NCBI GenBank assembly: GCA_903919215.1
Contig: CAIXHI010000321.1
Span: forward strand, 1-11,540
DNA from: an uncultured Acidimicrobiaceae bacterium
Lineage (GTDB): Bacteria; Actinomycetota; Acidimicrobiia; Acidimicrobiales; Ilumatobacteraceae
Length of the DNA: 11,540 bases
Reading direction: 5' to 3'
In this document: piece by piece, positions 1 through 9,040 of the stretch
How the letters are laid out: each line of letters starts with the position of its first letter
Position numbering within the stretch: the first letter of the stretch is position 1
The notes under the pieces: generated by a model
What the model saw: the letters and a program-made list of their open reading frames with translations, nothing else
What the model was told of the DNA's origin: nothing
Databases searched by the model: none
Made by a program: the position numbers and the translations under genes

Positions 1-1
1 C

Positions 2-109
2 GTTCTGCGAGGCACCGCATGGGTGCCCTTCAACCACTCCGGAGCCAACGTCGGTGACCTCATCGACTGCACCGCCGCAGTGAACGACGTACGAATCGAG
101 AACCTGTGA
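2..109 (+). CDS. nuoG: NADH-quinone oxidoreductase subunit G (NuoG), C-terminal end only
   Basis: This is the last 35 codons of a gene that enters from the left edge and ends at TGA 107-109. The reading frame gives a C-terminal tail containing AWVPFNHSGANVGDLID. That resembles the end of the molybdopterin-dinucleotide-binding-like domain of NuoG, the large iron-sulfur subunit in the peripheral arm of complex I that relays electrons from NADH along an FeS chain. The assignment rests mainly on position: it lies directly upstream of nuoH in the canonical nuo order and on the same strand. No cluster-binding cysteines are visible because only the tail is present. Its stop overlaps by one base an ATG that opens a 17-codon ORF rather than nuoH itself, unlike the direct stop/start overlaps downstream. 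Confidence 0.75.
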   Translation, partial: VLRGTAWVPFNHSGANVGDLIDCTAAVNDVRIENL

Positions 110-111
110 TG
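101..111 (+). repeat. 11-bp direct repeat, copy 1 (AACCTGTGATG)
   Basis: AACCTGTGATG spans the nuoG stop codon and the mini-ORF start. An identical copy lies at 154-164, exactly 53 bp downstream, spanning the mini-ORF stop and the nuoH start. The two copies bracket the only sizeable spacer in the nuo gene string. This is consistent with a duplication or insertion at an ancestral TGATG overlap. Confidence 0.8.
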
Positions 112-162
112 CGACCGCTGGCTTGCCGCGACCTTGGTCCGCAGTGGGGGGTGAACCTGTGA
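109..162 (+). other. 17-codon mini-ORF between nuoG and nuoH
   Basis: An ATG at 109 overlaps the nuoG stop (TGATG). The frame stays open for 17 codons and ends at TGA 160-162, which in turn overlaps the nuoH ATG (TGATG). The conceptual peptide is MRPLACRDLGPQWGVNL, which matches no family I know. Ribosomes finishing nuoG could re-initiate here and hand over to nuoH, so the segment may act as a coupling spacer. It could equally be a chance frame produced by the duplicated junction. Its last third carries the Shine-Dalgarno sequence of nuoH. Confidence 0.25.
148..154 (+). promoter_or_regulatory. Shine-Dalgarno sequence deciding the nuoH start
   Basis: GGGGTGA matches the actinobacterial anti-SD complement (GAGGTGA core) with one mismatch. 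It lies 7 nt before ATG 162. It favours ATG 162 over the in-frame TTG at 123 and GTG at 144, neither of which has a comparable site. Confidence 0.6.
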
Positions 163-164
163 TG
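154..164 (+). repeat. 11-bp direct repeat, copy 2 (AACCTGTGATG)
   Basis: This is an exact second copy of the 11-mer at 101-111. It includes the nuoH initiation codon (162-164) and the final codons of the mini-ORF. Confidence 0.8.
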
Positions 165-1379
165 TTCGCTGTCGACTCACTGCTCGATCACATCAAGCTG
201 TTCAGCATCCCGACCCTGATCGTCATCATCAAGGTCCTTGTGGTGTTCGTCGTCGGCCTCGTCGGCACGATGCTGATGGTGTGGTTCGAGCGCAAGGTCA
301 TTGCCTTCATGCAGAACCGCATCGGCCCGAACAAAGCGGGGCCGAAGGGTCTGTTGCAGACGCTTGCCGATGGCACGAAGTTGTTCTTCAAGGAAGACCT
401 GATTCCCGACAAGAGCGATCGCTTCGTGTTCAAGCTGGCGCCGTACCTTGCGTTCGTGCCGGCGTTCCTCGTCTGGGCGATCATCCCGCTCGGTGGCGAT
501 TTCAGCAACGGCAAGAACGGCGATGTGAAGATCCTCGGTCACGTCACCAAGTTGCAGCTCGCCGACCCGCCGGTCGGGGTGCTGCTGTTGCTGGCGCTCA
601 GCAGCATTGCGATCTACGGCATCATGCTCGCCGGTTGGAGTTCGGGCTCGAAGTATCCGCTGCTCGGTTCCGTTCGTGCCTCGGCGCAGATGATCAGCTA
701 CGAAGCGGCCCTCGGTCTCAGCCTGGCGACGGTCATCCTGGTCACCGGCACGCTCAGCACGAACGGCATCGTCACCTCGCAGTTCACGTTCAGCCGCTGG
801 AGCGTCATCGCCACCGGTGTGCTGCCGTTCGCGATCTTCCTCATCGCCGCCACTGCTGAGCTCAACCGGCCACCGTTCGACCTCGTGGAGGCTGAGCAGG
901 AACTCGTCGGTGGCTTCAACACCGAATACTCCAGCATTCGCTTCGCCCTGTTCTTCCTGGCCGAGTTCATGAACACGATCACCATGAGCGGCGTCATCGT
1001 CACCCTGTTCTTCGGCGGCCCTCAGCCGCTGCGCATCGCTGGCAACGCCAACGTGCTGCAGTTCCTCGGGCCGCTCAGCGGAACGGTGTGGTTGCTGCTG
1101 AAGGTGCTCGTGTTCCTCTACGTGTACGTGTGGTTCCGTGCCACGTTGCCCCGTCTGCGCTACGACCAGCTGATGAACCTCGGCTGGAAGCTGATGATCC
1201 CGCTCGCGCTGGGTTGGTTCATGTTGCTGGCGTTCTTCCGCGTTGGCCAGGACTCCGGCTGGAACACCTGGGTGATCGGCGTCGCCGGTATCGCCGTGAT
1301 GGCAGTGTGCGCAAGCCTTCTTCAGCTCGCATCGAAAGTCAGTGCCCGCAACCGTGAACGAGAGGGGGCGATGTTCTGA
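162..1379 (+). CDS. nuoH: NADH-quinone oxidoreductase subunit H (NuoH)
   Basis: NuoH is the membrane subunit that joins the peripheral arm to the membrane arm of complex I and forms most of the quinone-access chamber and the start of the E-channel. The product is 405 aa with several hydrophobic membrane segments. The first family signature is at about residues 40-82 (WFERKVIAFMQNRIGPNKAG, then the GTKLFFKED region). The second is at about 232-256 (NRPPFDLVEAEQELVGG), including acidic residues E243 and E245. The loop RASAQMISYEA (about 172-182) holds a further conserved Glu, E181. ATG 162 was chosen because a GGGGTGA Shine-Dalgarno lies 7 nt upstream and the family's N-terminal hydrophobic helix follows at once. 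The stop overlaps the nuoI ATG (TGATG). The charged C-terminal tail (SARNREREGAMF) is cytoplasmic by inference. Confidence 0.97.
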   Translation: MFAVDSLLDHIKLFSIPTLIVIIKVLVVFVVGLVGTMLMVWFERKVIAFMQNRIGPNKAGPKGLLQTLADGTKLFFKEDLIPDKSDRFVFKLAPYLAFVPAFLVWAIIPLGGDFSNGKNGDVKILGHVTKLQLADPPVGVLLLLALSSIAIYGIMLAGWSSGSKYPLLGSVRASAQMISYEAALGLSLATVILVTGTLSTNGIVTSQFTFSRWSVIATGVLPFAIFLIAATAELNRPPFDLVEAEQELVGGFNTEYSSIRFALFFLAEFMNTITMSGVIVTLFFGGPQPLRIAGNANVLQFLGPLSGTVWLLLKVLVFLYVYVWFRATLPRLRYDQLMNLGWKLMIPLALGWFMLLAFFRVGQDSGWNTWVIGVAGIAVMAVCASLLQLASKVSARNREREGAMF

Positions 1380-2014
1380 TGGGTTACCTCGACGGATTCC
1401 TCGTCACGCTGAAGCAGCACAAGGTGTTCGGTGGCGTGACGGTCACGACGGCGTATTCCGGTGGACGCGTTGCCAAGAAGGGCAAGGACGTCACCGGGCG
1501 CGACGAGAAGATCGCCAAGCCCGATCGCCTGCACGGTCGCCATGTGCTGAACCGTTACGACGACGGTATGGAGAAGTGCATCGGCTGCGAGCTGTGCGCA
1601 GGTGTCTGCCCGGCCAAGTGCATCCATGTGCGCGGCGCCGACAACGACCCGCAGAACCCCACCTCGCCGGGTGAGCGTTTCGGTTTCGTCTACGAGATCA
1701 ACTACCTGCGCTGCATCCATTGCGACTTGTGTGTGGAGGCCTGCCCCACCGAGGCCATCACCGAGAGCAAGTTGTTCGAGTTCAGCTTCACGAACCGCAG
1801 CGACGCCGTCTACACCAAGGCAGAACTGGTCGTCGACGACGACGGCAAGCCGCAGCAACTCCCGTGGGAGGACTGGCGTGAAGGTGAAGACCTGCACACC
1901 AGTGGCTGGATGCGAGCCACCGCAGCTGGTGGCGACGCGGACTTCGTCGGCAAGGTCGGCTGGAGCACCGAACTCGGGTACGGACTGCGCCCTGCAGAAA
2001 GGCCGGCGGACTGA
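1379..2014 (+). CDS. nuoI: NADH-quinone oxidoreductase subunit I (NuoI), 2x[4Fe-4S] ferredoxin-type
   Basis: NuoI is the peripheral-arm subunit that holds clusters N6a and N6b and delivers electrons to the terminal cluster N2 beside the quinone site. The 211-aa product has two ferredoxin motifs of the form CxxCxxCxxxCP: C67, C70, C73, C77 and C112, C115, C118, C122. The extra C81 follows the first motif. The N-terminal stretch (about 1-22, MGYLDGFLVTLKQHK) fits the amphipathic helix that lies along the membrane arm. The C-terminal part after residue 130 is long and rich in acidic and Trp residues (LPWEDWREGEDL), longer than in E. coli NuoI and, from general knowledge, usual in actinobacterial homologues. 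An AGAGGGGG tract at 1361-1368 serves as ribosome-binding site. The start overlaps the nuoH stop and the stop overlaps the nuoJ ATG. Confidence 0.97.
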   Translation: MGYLDGFLVTLKQHKVFGGVTVTTAYSGGRVAKKGKDVTGRDEKIAKPDRLHGRHVLNRYDDGMEKCIGCELCAGVCPAKCIHVRGADNDPQNPTSPGERFGFVYEINYLRCIHCDLCVEACPTEAITESKLFEFSFTNRSDAVYTKAELVVDDDGKPQQLPWEDWREGEDLHTSGWMRATAAGGDADFVGKVGWSTELGYGLRPAERPAD

Positions 2015-2583
2015 TGATGCAGTTGTTCGTGTTCATCGTCGCGGGCGCCATGGTGCTCGGCGGCGCAGTGGGCGTCGTGCTGCGCACCCACCCAGTGCAC
2101 GCTGCGCTCAGCCTCGTGCTCACCTTGTTCGGCATCGCTGTGCTGTTCATCGCTCAGGACGCACAGTTCCTGGCTGCGGTGGAGGTCATCGTCTACGCCG
2201 GCGCCATCGTCGTGCTCTTCTTGTTCGTGATCATGCTGCTCGGCATCGACCGCGCAGAGGATCTGCACGTCGAGCCGTTCAAGATCCAGCGGCCCGTGGC
2301 CCTCGTGATCGGCGCCGGTCTGGTGTCGCTGCTCGGTATCGCGGTCATTGCCTCCCGTCAGCACCCGGTGCCCACGGTGACCCCCAGCCAGGCCGTCACC
2401 GATGCCCTGGCCGACCCGCACGACGGCAACATCCGAGCACTCGCCCGCGATGTGTTCAGCGATCACGTGCTGGCCTTCGAGCTCACGTCCGTGCTGCTCG
2501 TGATCGCCGTCGTGGCCACGGTGATCCTCGCCCGCAAGCCACGCAAGGGCGAGACCTACATCACTTCCGGGAGCGCTCAGTGA
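2014..2583 (+). CDS. nuoJ: NADH-quinone oxidoreductase subunit J (NuoJ)
   Basis: NuoJ is a small polytopic membrane subunit near the E-channel. Its third helix carries a pi-bulge that is thought to change conformation during coupling of electron transfer to proton pumping. The 189-aa product has about five hydrophobic segments. The diagnostic helix is at about 52-75 (FLAAVEVIVYAGAIVVLFLF), with the conserved E57, Y61 and G63. After a soluble stretch at about 115-145 there is a final helix (about 152-172) and a basic, short tail. The junction reads TGATGATG, so translation could begin at ATG 2014 or ATG 2017. I used the first, which keeps the one-base overlap with the nuoI stop seen elsewhere in this operon. 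The end overlaps the GTG start of nuoK by four bases (GTGA). Confidence 0.95.
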   Translation: MMQLFVFIVAGAMVLGGAVGVVLRTHPVHAALSLVLTLFGIAVLFIAQDAQFLAAVEVIVYAGAIVVLFLFVIMLLGIDRAEDLHVEPFKIQRPVALVIGAGLVSLLGIAVIASRQHPVPTVTPSQAVTDALADPHDGNIRALARDVFSDHVLAFELTSVLLVIAVVATVILARKPRKGETYITSGSAQ

Positions 2584-2897
2584 TCGCCGTCGCTCAACCC
2601 ACCACCACGTGGTATCTGCTGCTCTCAGCGCTGCTGTTCGCCATCGGCGTCGTCGGCGTGCTCGTGCGCCGCAACCCGCTGGTGCTGTTCATGTGCATCG
2701 AGCTGATGCTCAACGCTGTCAACCTCAGCTTCGTCGCCTTCGCCAAGCGGATGGGCGACATCGGCGGAGAGAGCACGGTGTTCTTCGTGATGGTCGTGGC
2801 CGCCGCCGAGGTCGTAGTTGGCCTGGGCATTGTGGTCTCGATCTTGCGTCGCACGCCGAACGCCACCACTGACGACCTGTCCGAGTTGAAGGGTTGA
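2580..2897 (+). CDS. nuoK: NADH-quinone oxidoreductase subunit K (NuoK)
   Basis: NuoK is the three-helix membrane subunit homologous to MrpC/ND4L. It provides two buried glutamates of the proton path in the complex I membrane arm. The 105-aa product is close to the usual length of about 100. Three hydrophobic helices are visible, with CIELMLNAVNLSFVAF containing E41 and VAAAEVVVGLGIVV containing E77. These correspond to the essential E36 and E72 of E. coli NuoK. The start is GTG 2580, which overlaps the nuoJ stop as GTGA. It has a GGGAG Shine-Dalgarno at 2569-2573 with 6 nt spacing. The frame is open far upstream through nuoI and nuoJ, but that part is only a shadow of those genes. Confidence 0.95.
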   Translation: MIAVAQPTTTWYLLLSALLFAIGVVGVLVRRNPLVLFMCIELMLNAVNLSFVAFAKRMGDIGGESTVFFVMVVAAAEVVVGLGIVVSILRRTPNATTDDLSELKG

Positions 2898-2901
2898 TGT
2901 G

Positions 2902-4808
<1,907 letters not shown>

Positions 4809-4812
<4 letters not shown>

Positions 4813-6347
4813 TCGAGTTCCCGATTCTCACGATGCTCGTGCTCGTGCCGGTCATCGGCTCGGTGCTGGTGGCTCTCGTCTCCAAGCGATACCCCGACCT
4901 CGTGAAGGTGACGGCCCTCGTCACCAGCGTGCTCACCGCCGGCATGTCGATCTGGCTACTCGCCGCGTTCAAGACGAACAACGCCGATTTCCAGTTCGCC
5001 TCGCAGCACGAATGGATCAAGGCCTGGGGTATCTCCTGGCATCTCGGTGTCGATGGCATCTCGATCTTCCTCGTGGTGCTCACCGGTGTGCTGTTCCCGT
5101 TGGTGATCGCCGGCATCGATCCGCATCACGACCACAAGCGCTACCTGTCCTGGATGCTGCTGCTCGAGGCAGGCGTGATGGGTTCGTTCATCAGCCTCGA
5201 CCTGTTCTTGTTCTTCGTGTTCTTCGAGATCGTCCTCGTGCCGATGTACTTCCTCATCGGTGGCTGGGGTTACGACAACCGCGTCTACGCGGCCACGAAG
5301 TTCTTCCTGTTCACGATGATCGGTTCAGCGTTCATGCTCGTTGGCATCATCGCCACGGCCGTGCTGGCCAAGGCCGACAACGGGCACGTCACCTTCGACC
5401 TGATCAAGATCGCTGAGAACGCATCGTTCGCCGCCGGTACTGGCAGGTGGCTGTTCTTCGCCTTCGCCATCGCGTTCGCTGTCAAGGTTCCGCTGTTCCC
5501 GCTGCATACGTGGTTGCCCGATGCCCACACGCAGGCGCCCACCGGTGGTTCGGTGATCCTCGCCGGTGTGCTGCTGAAGATGGGTACGTACGGGCTGCTG
5601 CGCTTCGGTGTGTTCCTGTTCCCCGAGGCTGCGGTGTGGGCTCGCCCGCTGTTCCTCACGCTCGCCGTGATCGGCATCATCTGGGGCGCGATCGCCGCCA
5701 CGATGCAAACCGACTTGAAGCGACTCGTCGCGTATTCCTCGGTGGCGCACCTCGGATTCATCGTCCTCGGTACGTTCGCGCTGACCGCGACTGCCATCAC
5801 CGGCGGCGTGATGCAGATGGTCAACCATGGCATCAGCACCGGCGCGCTGTTCATCCTCGTCGGGATGATCTACGACCGCCGCCATACCCGTGAGATCTCC
5901 AAGCTGAAGGGTCTACAGAAGGTCGCCCCGATCTTCGCCGCTGCCTTCACCGTGGTGATGCTGTCCAGCATCGGCGTCCCCGGCCTCAACGGTTTCGTCG
6001 GCGAGTTCATGGTGCTCATCGGCTCGTTCGGCACTGCCCGTTGGTGGGTCGTGGTGGCCACTGCCGGCGTCATCCTCGCTGCGCTGTATCTGCTGTGGGC
6101 GTACCAGCGTGTCTTCCACGGTGAGCCCGACGAGGACAACAAGTCGTTCGCCGAGCTGAAGTGGAAGGAGGGCATGCTGCTGCTGCCCTTCATCGGCCTC
6201 ATCGTGTTCTGCGGTCTGTACCCCAAGCCGATGATCGACCGCATTCAGCCCTCGGTCGACAAGCTGCTCGAGCACGTCGCGCAGCACAGCGATTTCAAGA
6301 TCCCGGCCCCCGCTGAGCCGGTCATTTCCAACGGGGGAGAGGGCTGA
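4809..6347 (+). CDS. nuoM: NADH-quinone oxidoreductase subunit M (NuoM), antiporter-like proton pump
   Basis: NuoM is the middle antiporter-like subunit of the complex I membrane arm (ND4 family). The product is 512 aa, the family's usual size, with around 14 hydrophobic segments. The conserved channel residues are E140 (FFVFFEIVLVPMYFLIG), K226 (FAVKVPLFPLHTWLPDAH), K257 (LAGVLLKMGTYGLLRF) and E399 (GLNGFVGEFMVLIG). They match E144, K234, K265 and E407 of E. coli NuoM. GTG 4809 is the start: it overlaps the nuoL stop as GTGA and has GAGG at 4799-4802 with 6 nt spacing. An ATG at 4782 in the same frame lies inside nuoL and lacks support. The C-terminal tail (about 480-512) is hydrophilic and Pro/Glu-rich. 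Confidence 0.97.
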
Positions 6348-7858
6348 TGGGCGCATTGCTCGCCGCCGACACACTGCACGGACCCAAGGTTGATTGGTTC
6401 GCGCTCACGCCGCTCATCATCCTGCTCGGCGGCGCCATGGTGCTGCTGCTGGTCGCCGCGCTCACACCGGCGTGGCCGAAGCGCGCGTACGCGCTGTTCA
6501 CGGTGGCCGTGGGTACTGCCGCTGCGGTGATGTCGTTCATCCTCTGGGACCGGATCAACCATCAGGGCGCCAAGACGCTCGTGGGCGACGCGATGTGGCT
6601 CGACAAGGCTGGCATCTGGATCGCGATCACGGTGTGTGTCGGCGTAGTCATGGCTGCGTTGCTCACCGACGACTATCTGCGTCGGGAGGGGATCGACGGC
6701 CCCGAGTTGTACTCGCTGTACCTGCTCGCCGCGCTCGGGGCGATCGTCATGGCCTCGGCCAACGACCTGATCGTGTTGTTCCTCGGCCTGGAGATCCTGT
6801 CACTCGCCCTGTACGTGATGGCCGCGAGCCATCGCAAGCGTGCTGACAGCCAGGAGAGCGGTCTCAAGTACTTCATTCTCGGTGGCTTCTCGTCGGCCTT
6901 TCTGCTGTACGGCATCGCCCTGATCTACGGCTCGTCCGGCAGCACGAACCTCGGCAGGATCGAGACCTACTTCCGCTTGAACCCGATCCTTGACCACAGC
7001 AAGGAGACGCTGGCGCTCGCTGGCGTCGCGCTGCTCATCGTCGGTCTTGCGTTCAAGGTGGCCGCCGTACCGTTCCACTTTTGGTCGCCCGATGTGTACC
7101 AAGGTGCCCCCACACCGGTCACCGCGTTCATGGCGTCGGTCGGCAAGGCCGCAGCGTTCGCGGCCATGCTGCGAGTGTTGCTGCAGGGTCTGCCGCACTG
7201 GGCGCAGGATTACCGCCCCGCTATCTGGACCATCGCCGTGCTCACGCTCGTCGGTGGCTCGGTGATGGCCGTGGTGCAGACGAACGTCAAGCGCATGCTG
7301 GCGTTCTCCTCGATCAGCCACGCCGGTTACCTCCTGGTCGGTGTCGAGGCCGCAGCACACGATGCCAACAAGGGTCTCGCCAGTACCGGTGTCTCGTCGG
7401 TGCTGATGTACCTGTTGGTCTACACCGTGCTCGTCGGTGGCACCTTTGGCGTGGTCACCGCCGTGAGTCGCACCGGCGACGGTGCCACCGATCTGGCTGG
7501 CTTCCGAGGCCTGGGTCGCAGCAAGCCAGCGCTGGCGCTCGGCATGACGGTGTTGCTGCTCGCCCAGGCGGGTGTGCCGCTCACCAGCGGCTTCGTCGCC
7601 AAGTTCGGCGTCATCGGCGACGCAGTGAGGGTGCACAGCTACGCCATCGCCATCATTGCCATGGTGTCGGCCGTGATCGCTGCCTTCCTGTATCTGCGGA
7701 TCATGATCAGCATGTGGATCGCCGAGCCCGAGGCCGGCGACGACGCCCGCGAGGCCGTGCGCGTTCCGGCGTTGCTGTGTGTCGCCATCACCCTCTCGGT
7801 GGGCTTCACCCTGGCCATCGGGTTCTTCCCCGACTGGCTGATCCACGCCGCCCCCTGA
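6347..7858 (+). CDS. nuoN: NADH-quinone oxidoreductase subunit N (NuoN), antiporter-like proton pump
   Basis: NuoN is the antiporter-like subunit (ND2 family) nearest to NuoK and the E-channel. The 503-aa product has E149 (LFLGLEILSLALYVM), K237 (GLAFKVAAVPFHFWSPDVYQ), K267 (ASVGKAAAFAAML) and K419 (TSGFVAKFGVIGD), equivalent to the glutamate and lysines of the proton path in E. coli NuoN. The ATG overlaps the nuoM stop (TGATG) and follows a strong purine tract, GGGGGAGAGGG, at 6333-6343. It is the last nuo gene: the next gene is on the opposite strand and ends only 38 bp beyond the nuoN stop. The operon mRNA must therefore terminate in or near that short gap or run antisense into the neighbour. 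Confidence 0.97.
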   Translation: MGALLAADTLHGPKVDWFALTPLIILLGGAMVLLLVAALTPAWPKRAYALFTVAVGTAAAVMSFILWDRINHQGAKTLVGDAMWLDKAGIWIAITVCVGVVMAALLTDDYLRREGIDGPELYSLYLLAALGAIVMASANDLIVLFLGLEILSLALYVMAASHRKRADSQESGLKYFILGGFSSAFLLYGIALIYGSSGSTNLGRIETYFRLNPILDHSKETLALAGVALLIVGLAFKVAAVPFHFWSPDVYQGAPTPVTAFMASVGKAAAFAAMLRVLLQGLPHWAQDYRPAIWTIAVLTLVGGSVMAVVQTNVKRMLAFSSISHAGYLLVGVEAAAHDANKGLASTGVSSVLMYLLVYTVLVGGTFGVVTAVSRTGDGATDLAGFRGLGRSKPALALGMTVLLLAQAGVPLTSGFVAKFGVIGDAVRVHSYAIAIIAMVSAVIAAFLYLRIMISMWIAEPEAGDDAREAVRVPALLCVAITLSVGFTLAIGFFPDWLIHAAP

Positions 7859-7877
7859 CACCGCCGCGCAAAACCGC

Positions 7878-7893
7878 GCCCGTAGAACCGGGC
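7878..7893. terminator. Weak hairpin in the nuoN / DUF559-gene convergent gap
   Basis: GCCCG (7878-7882) pairs with CGGGC (7889-7893) around a 6-nt loop. On the minus strand the stem is followed by GCGGTTTT, a poor U tract. On the plus strand no T run follows. It is the best candidate for a bidirectional terminator in the 38-bp gap between the two convergent stop codons, but five base pairs without a proper U tail is weak evidence. Confidence 0.22.
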
Positions 7894-7896
7894 TGA

Positions 7897-8829
7897 TCAT
7901 GCGGCGTGGCGCTGGCGATGCTGAAGGATGTCGGCGATGTCTCGGATGGCCTCGTCAAGCGGACCTTCCACGTCGAGGCGAGCCACTCGGGCGACCGCCC
8001 AACCGGTGGCGGTGGCCTTGCGATCACGCCAAGCGTCGTTCCTACGGTTGTCGGCACCGTCATGCCAGGTGGGATCGTCGACTTCGAGGGCGACCTTCCA
8101 CTCCGGCCAACCGAAGTCGGCATGAATCGTGCGACCGGACGGGAGTTGGATGGCGCACTGGGTGACGGGCGTCGGCAGGCCCTGGCGCTCGATGGCCTCC
8201 AACACCAACTGCTCGAGATGCGACTGCAGCGCAGCGCGCCACATTGGCCGCGATGCGAGCACTGCCGCCATGGTGCGCGTGCCGGGACGGTTCGGGTGGG
8301 CCAGGCGGCGATAGGTGTCCACCAGCGTCGGCAGGGTGCACATGCGTTCGTGGAGGATCTGCTCCATCACCGACCGTGCGGCGGAGAGGCCGAGCATGTC
8401 GGCGCTGTCGAACAGTGTGCGCGGTGGGCTGGTCAGCCGGATCCCGTCCGCCCGTTCGACGATGTCCACCGAGTCGATCCTCCGACACCGGTGCACCACG
8501 ATGCCCTCCAACTCGGGGCTGCACCCGTGCGGCACGAGCAGGTGCAGCCCCTTCGTACCTACCTTTCGATAGCCCCACAGCCCACCGGCCGTGGTGAAGC
8601 CGATCATCGCGAGGGGATTCCTGGCGCACGCAGCGACCATCTTCTGCTCAGGACCTAACGGCCATTGAGCGGACAGAAACACTCCTGGGAGGAGTGTGTG
8701 GAGCTCATTGCGCTCGACCATTCGATACACGGTGCGGGCGGAGCAGCCGAGCAACTGCAGCTGCGGTGAGCTGATGACTCCGTGGTGCGTACGAAACCAC
8801 TCGTCGAGTGGGTTCCTCCATATGGGCAT
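7897..8829 (-). CDS. AbiEi-like N-terminal domain plus DUF559 (Vsr-like nuclease fold) protein
   Basis: The product has 310 aa. The N-terminal region (about 8-52) has a helix-turn-helix-like segment (HHGVISSPQLQLLGCSARTV) and then LHTLLPGVFL. This resembles the winged-helix domain of AbiEi-family antitoxin-like proteins. The C-terminal region (about 230-290) resembles DUF559, a relative of the very-short-patch-repair endonuclease fold: D238 in IHADFGWPEWKVALEVDD, then E249 and D251, then the basic segment NRRNDAWRDRK and GWAVARV. These fit a PD-(D/E)XK-type site, but nuclease activity is unproven. Such proteins are common single genes in actinobacteria, usually without a cognate AbiEii toxin, and none is visible here. 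The start is ATG 8829, with a perfect AGGAGG 6 nt upstream. It converges with nuoN and may be an unlinked accessory gene; the function is unknown. Confidence 0.85.
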   Translation of the reverse strand: MPIWRNPLDEWFRTHHGVISSPQLQLLGCSARTVYRMVERNELHTLLPGVFLSAQWPLGPEQKMVAACARNPLAMIGFTTAGGLWGYRKVGTKGLHLLVPHGCSPELEGIVVHRCRRIDSVDIVERADGIRLTSPPRTLFDSADMLGLSAARSVMEQILHERMCTLPTLVDTYRRLAHPNRPGTRTMAAVLASRPMWRAALQSHLEQLVLEAIERQGLPTPVTQCAIQLPSGRTIHADFGWPEWKVALEVDDPTWHDGADNRRNDAWRDRKATATGWAVARVARLDVEGPLDEAIRDIADILQHRQRHAA

Positions 8830-8835
8830 GACCTT

Positions 8836-8841
8836 CCTCCT
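8836..8841 (-). promoter_or_regulatory. Perfect Shine-Dalgarno (AGGAGG) of the DUF559 gene
   Basis: On the minus strand, AGGAGG lies 6 nt before ATG 8829. It is the strongest ribosome-binding site in the window. It fixes the start of the 310-aa protein and rules out the 136-codon in-frame extension upstream, which would run into the neighbouring hydrolase gene. Confidence 0.8.
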
Positions 8842-8903
8842 GGCTGGAGCGACCTCATGGGGGGAAGTACCGCGCACCATATCGACCGCGCCGCAATTCC
8901 AAC

Positions 8904-8919
8904 GGGCGCGCTTCGTGCC
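8904..8919 (+). repeat. Imperfect inverted copy of the 24-bp repeat core
   Basis: GGGCGCGCTTCGTGCC on the plus strand matches 14 of 16 bases of the reverse complement of the repeat core at 8967-8982 (GGGCGCGATTCGTGTC). With that copy it could form a 16-bp stem with two mismatches around a 47-nt loop. It lies between the direct repeats and the DUF559 start, within the presumed 5' control region of that gene. Confidence 0.6.
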
Positions 8920-8965
8920 AGGTCCGGCATAGTTCCGCACCCGTGGGAGCTGGGCCGGACAGCAG

Positions 8966-8989
8966 CGACACGAATCGCGCCCAACCTGG
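8966..8989 (+). repeat. 24-bp direct repeat, copy 1
   Basis: The 24 bases beginning CGACACGAATCGCGCC and ending AACCTGG occur identically at 9017-9040, giving a 51-bp period. Before each copy is a similar G-rich stretch (from GTGGGAGCTGGG at 8943 and from GTGGGGCGAGTTGGGG at 8991), so the repeated unit is probably longer but degenerate. It lies in the non-coding gap upstream of the DUF559 gene and downstream of a hydrolase gene. Confidence 0.9.
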
Positions 8990-9016
8990 AGTGGGGCGAG
9001 TTGGGGCTGCCAGGAA

Positions 9017-9040
9017 CGACACGAATCGCGCCCAACCTGG
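9017..9040 (+). repeat. 24-bp direct repeat, copy 2
   Basis: This is an exact copy of 8966-8989. It sits inside a short inverted pair, CCAGG (9010-9014) and CCTGG (9036-9040), and merges at its right end with the G-rich tract that reaches the hydrolase stop codon. Confidence 0.9.

Noticed and set aside
123..161. Earlier TTG (123) or GTG (144) start for nuoH
   Set aside because: Neither has a Shine-Dalgarno. ATG 162 has GGGGTGA 7 nt upstream and gives the expected TGATG-type junction.
1602..2579. Long in-frame extension upstream of nuoK
   Set aside because: It is a shifted-frame shadow of nuoI and nuoJ with an Arg/Ser/Pro-rich translation. NuoK family length and the GTGA overlap place the start at 2580.
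8880..8900. Promoter (TTGGAA ... TATGGT, minus strand) for the DUF559 gene
   Set aside because: The spacing is only 15 nt and the -10 match is poor, too weak to list as a feature.
8966..9040. Possible CRISPR array
   Set aside because: There are only two direct copies, separated by 27 bp of G-rich sequence similar to the flank, with no further units and no cas genes nearby.
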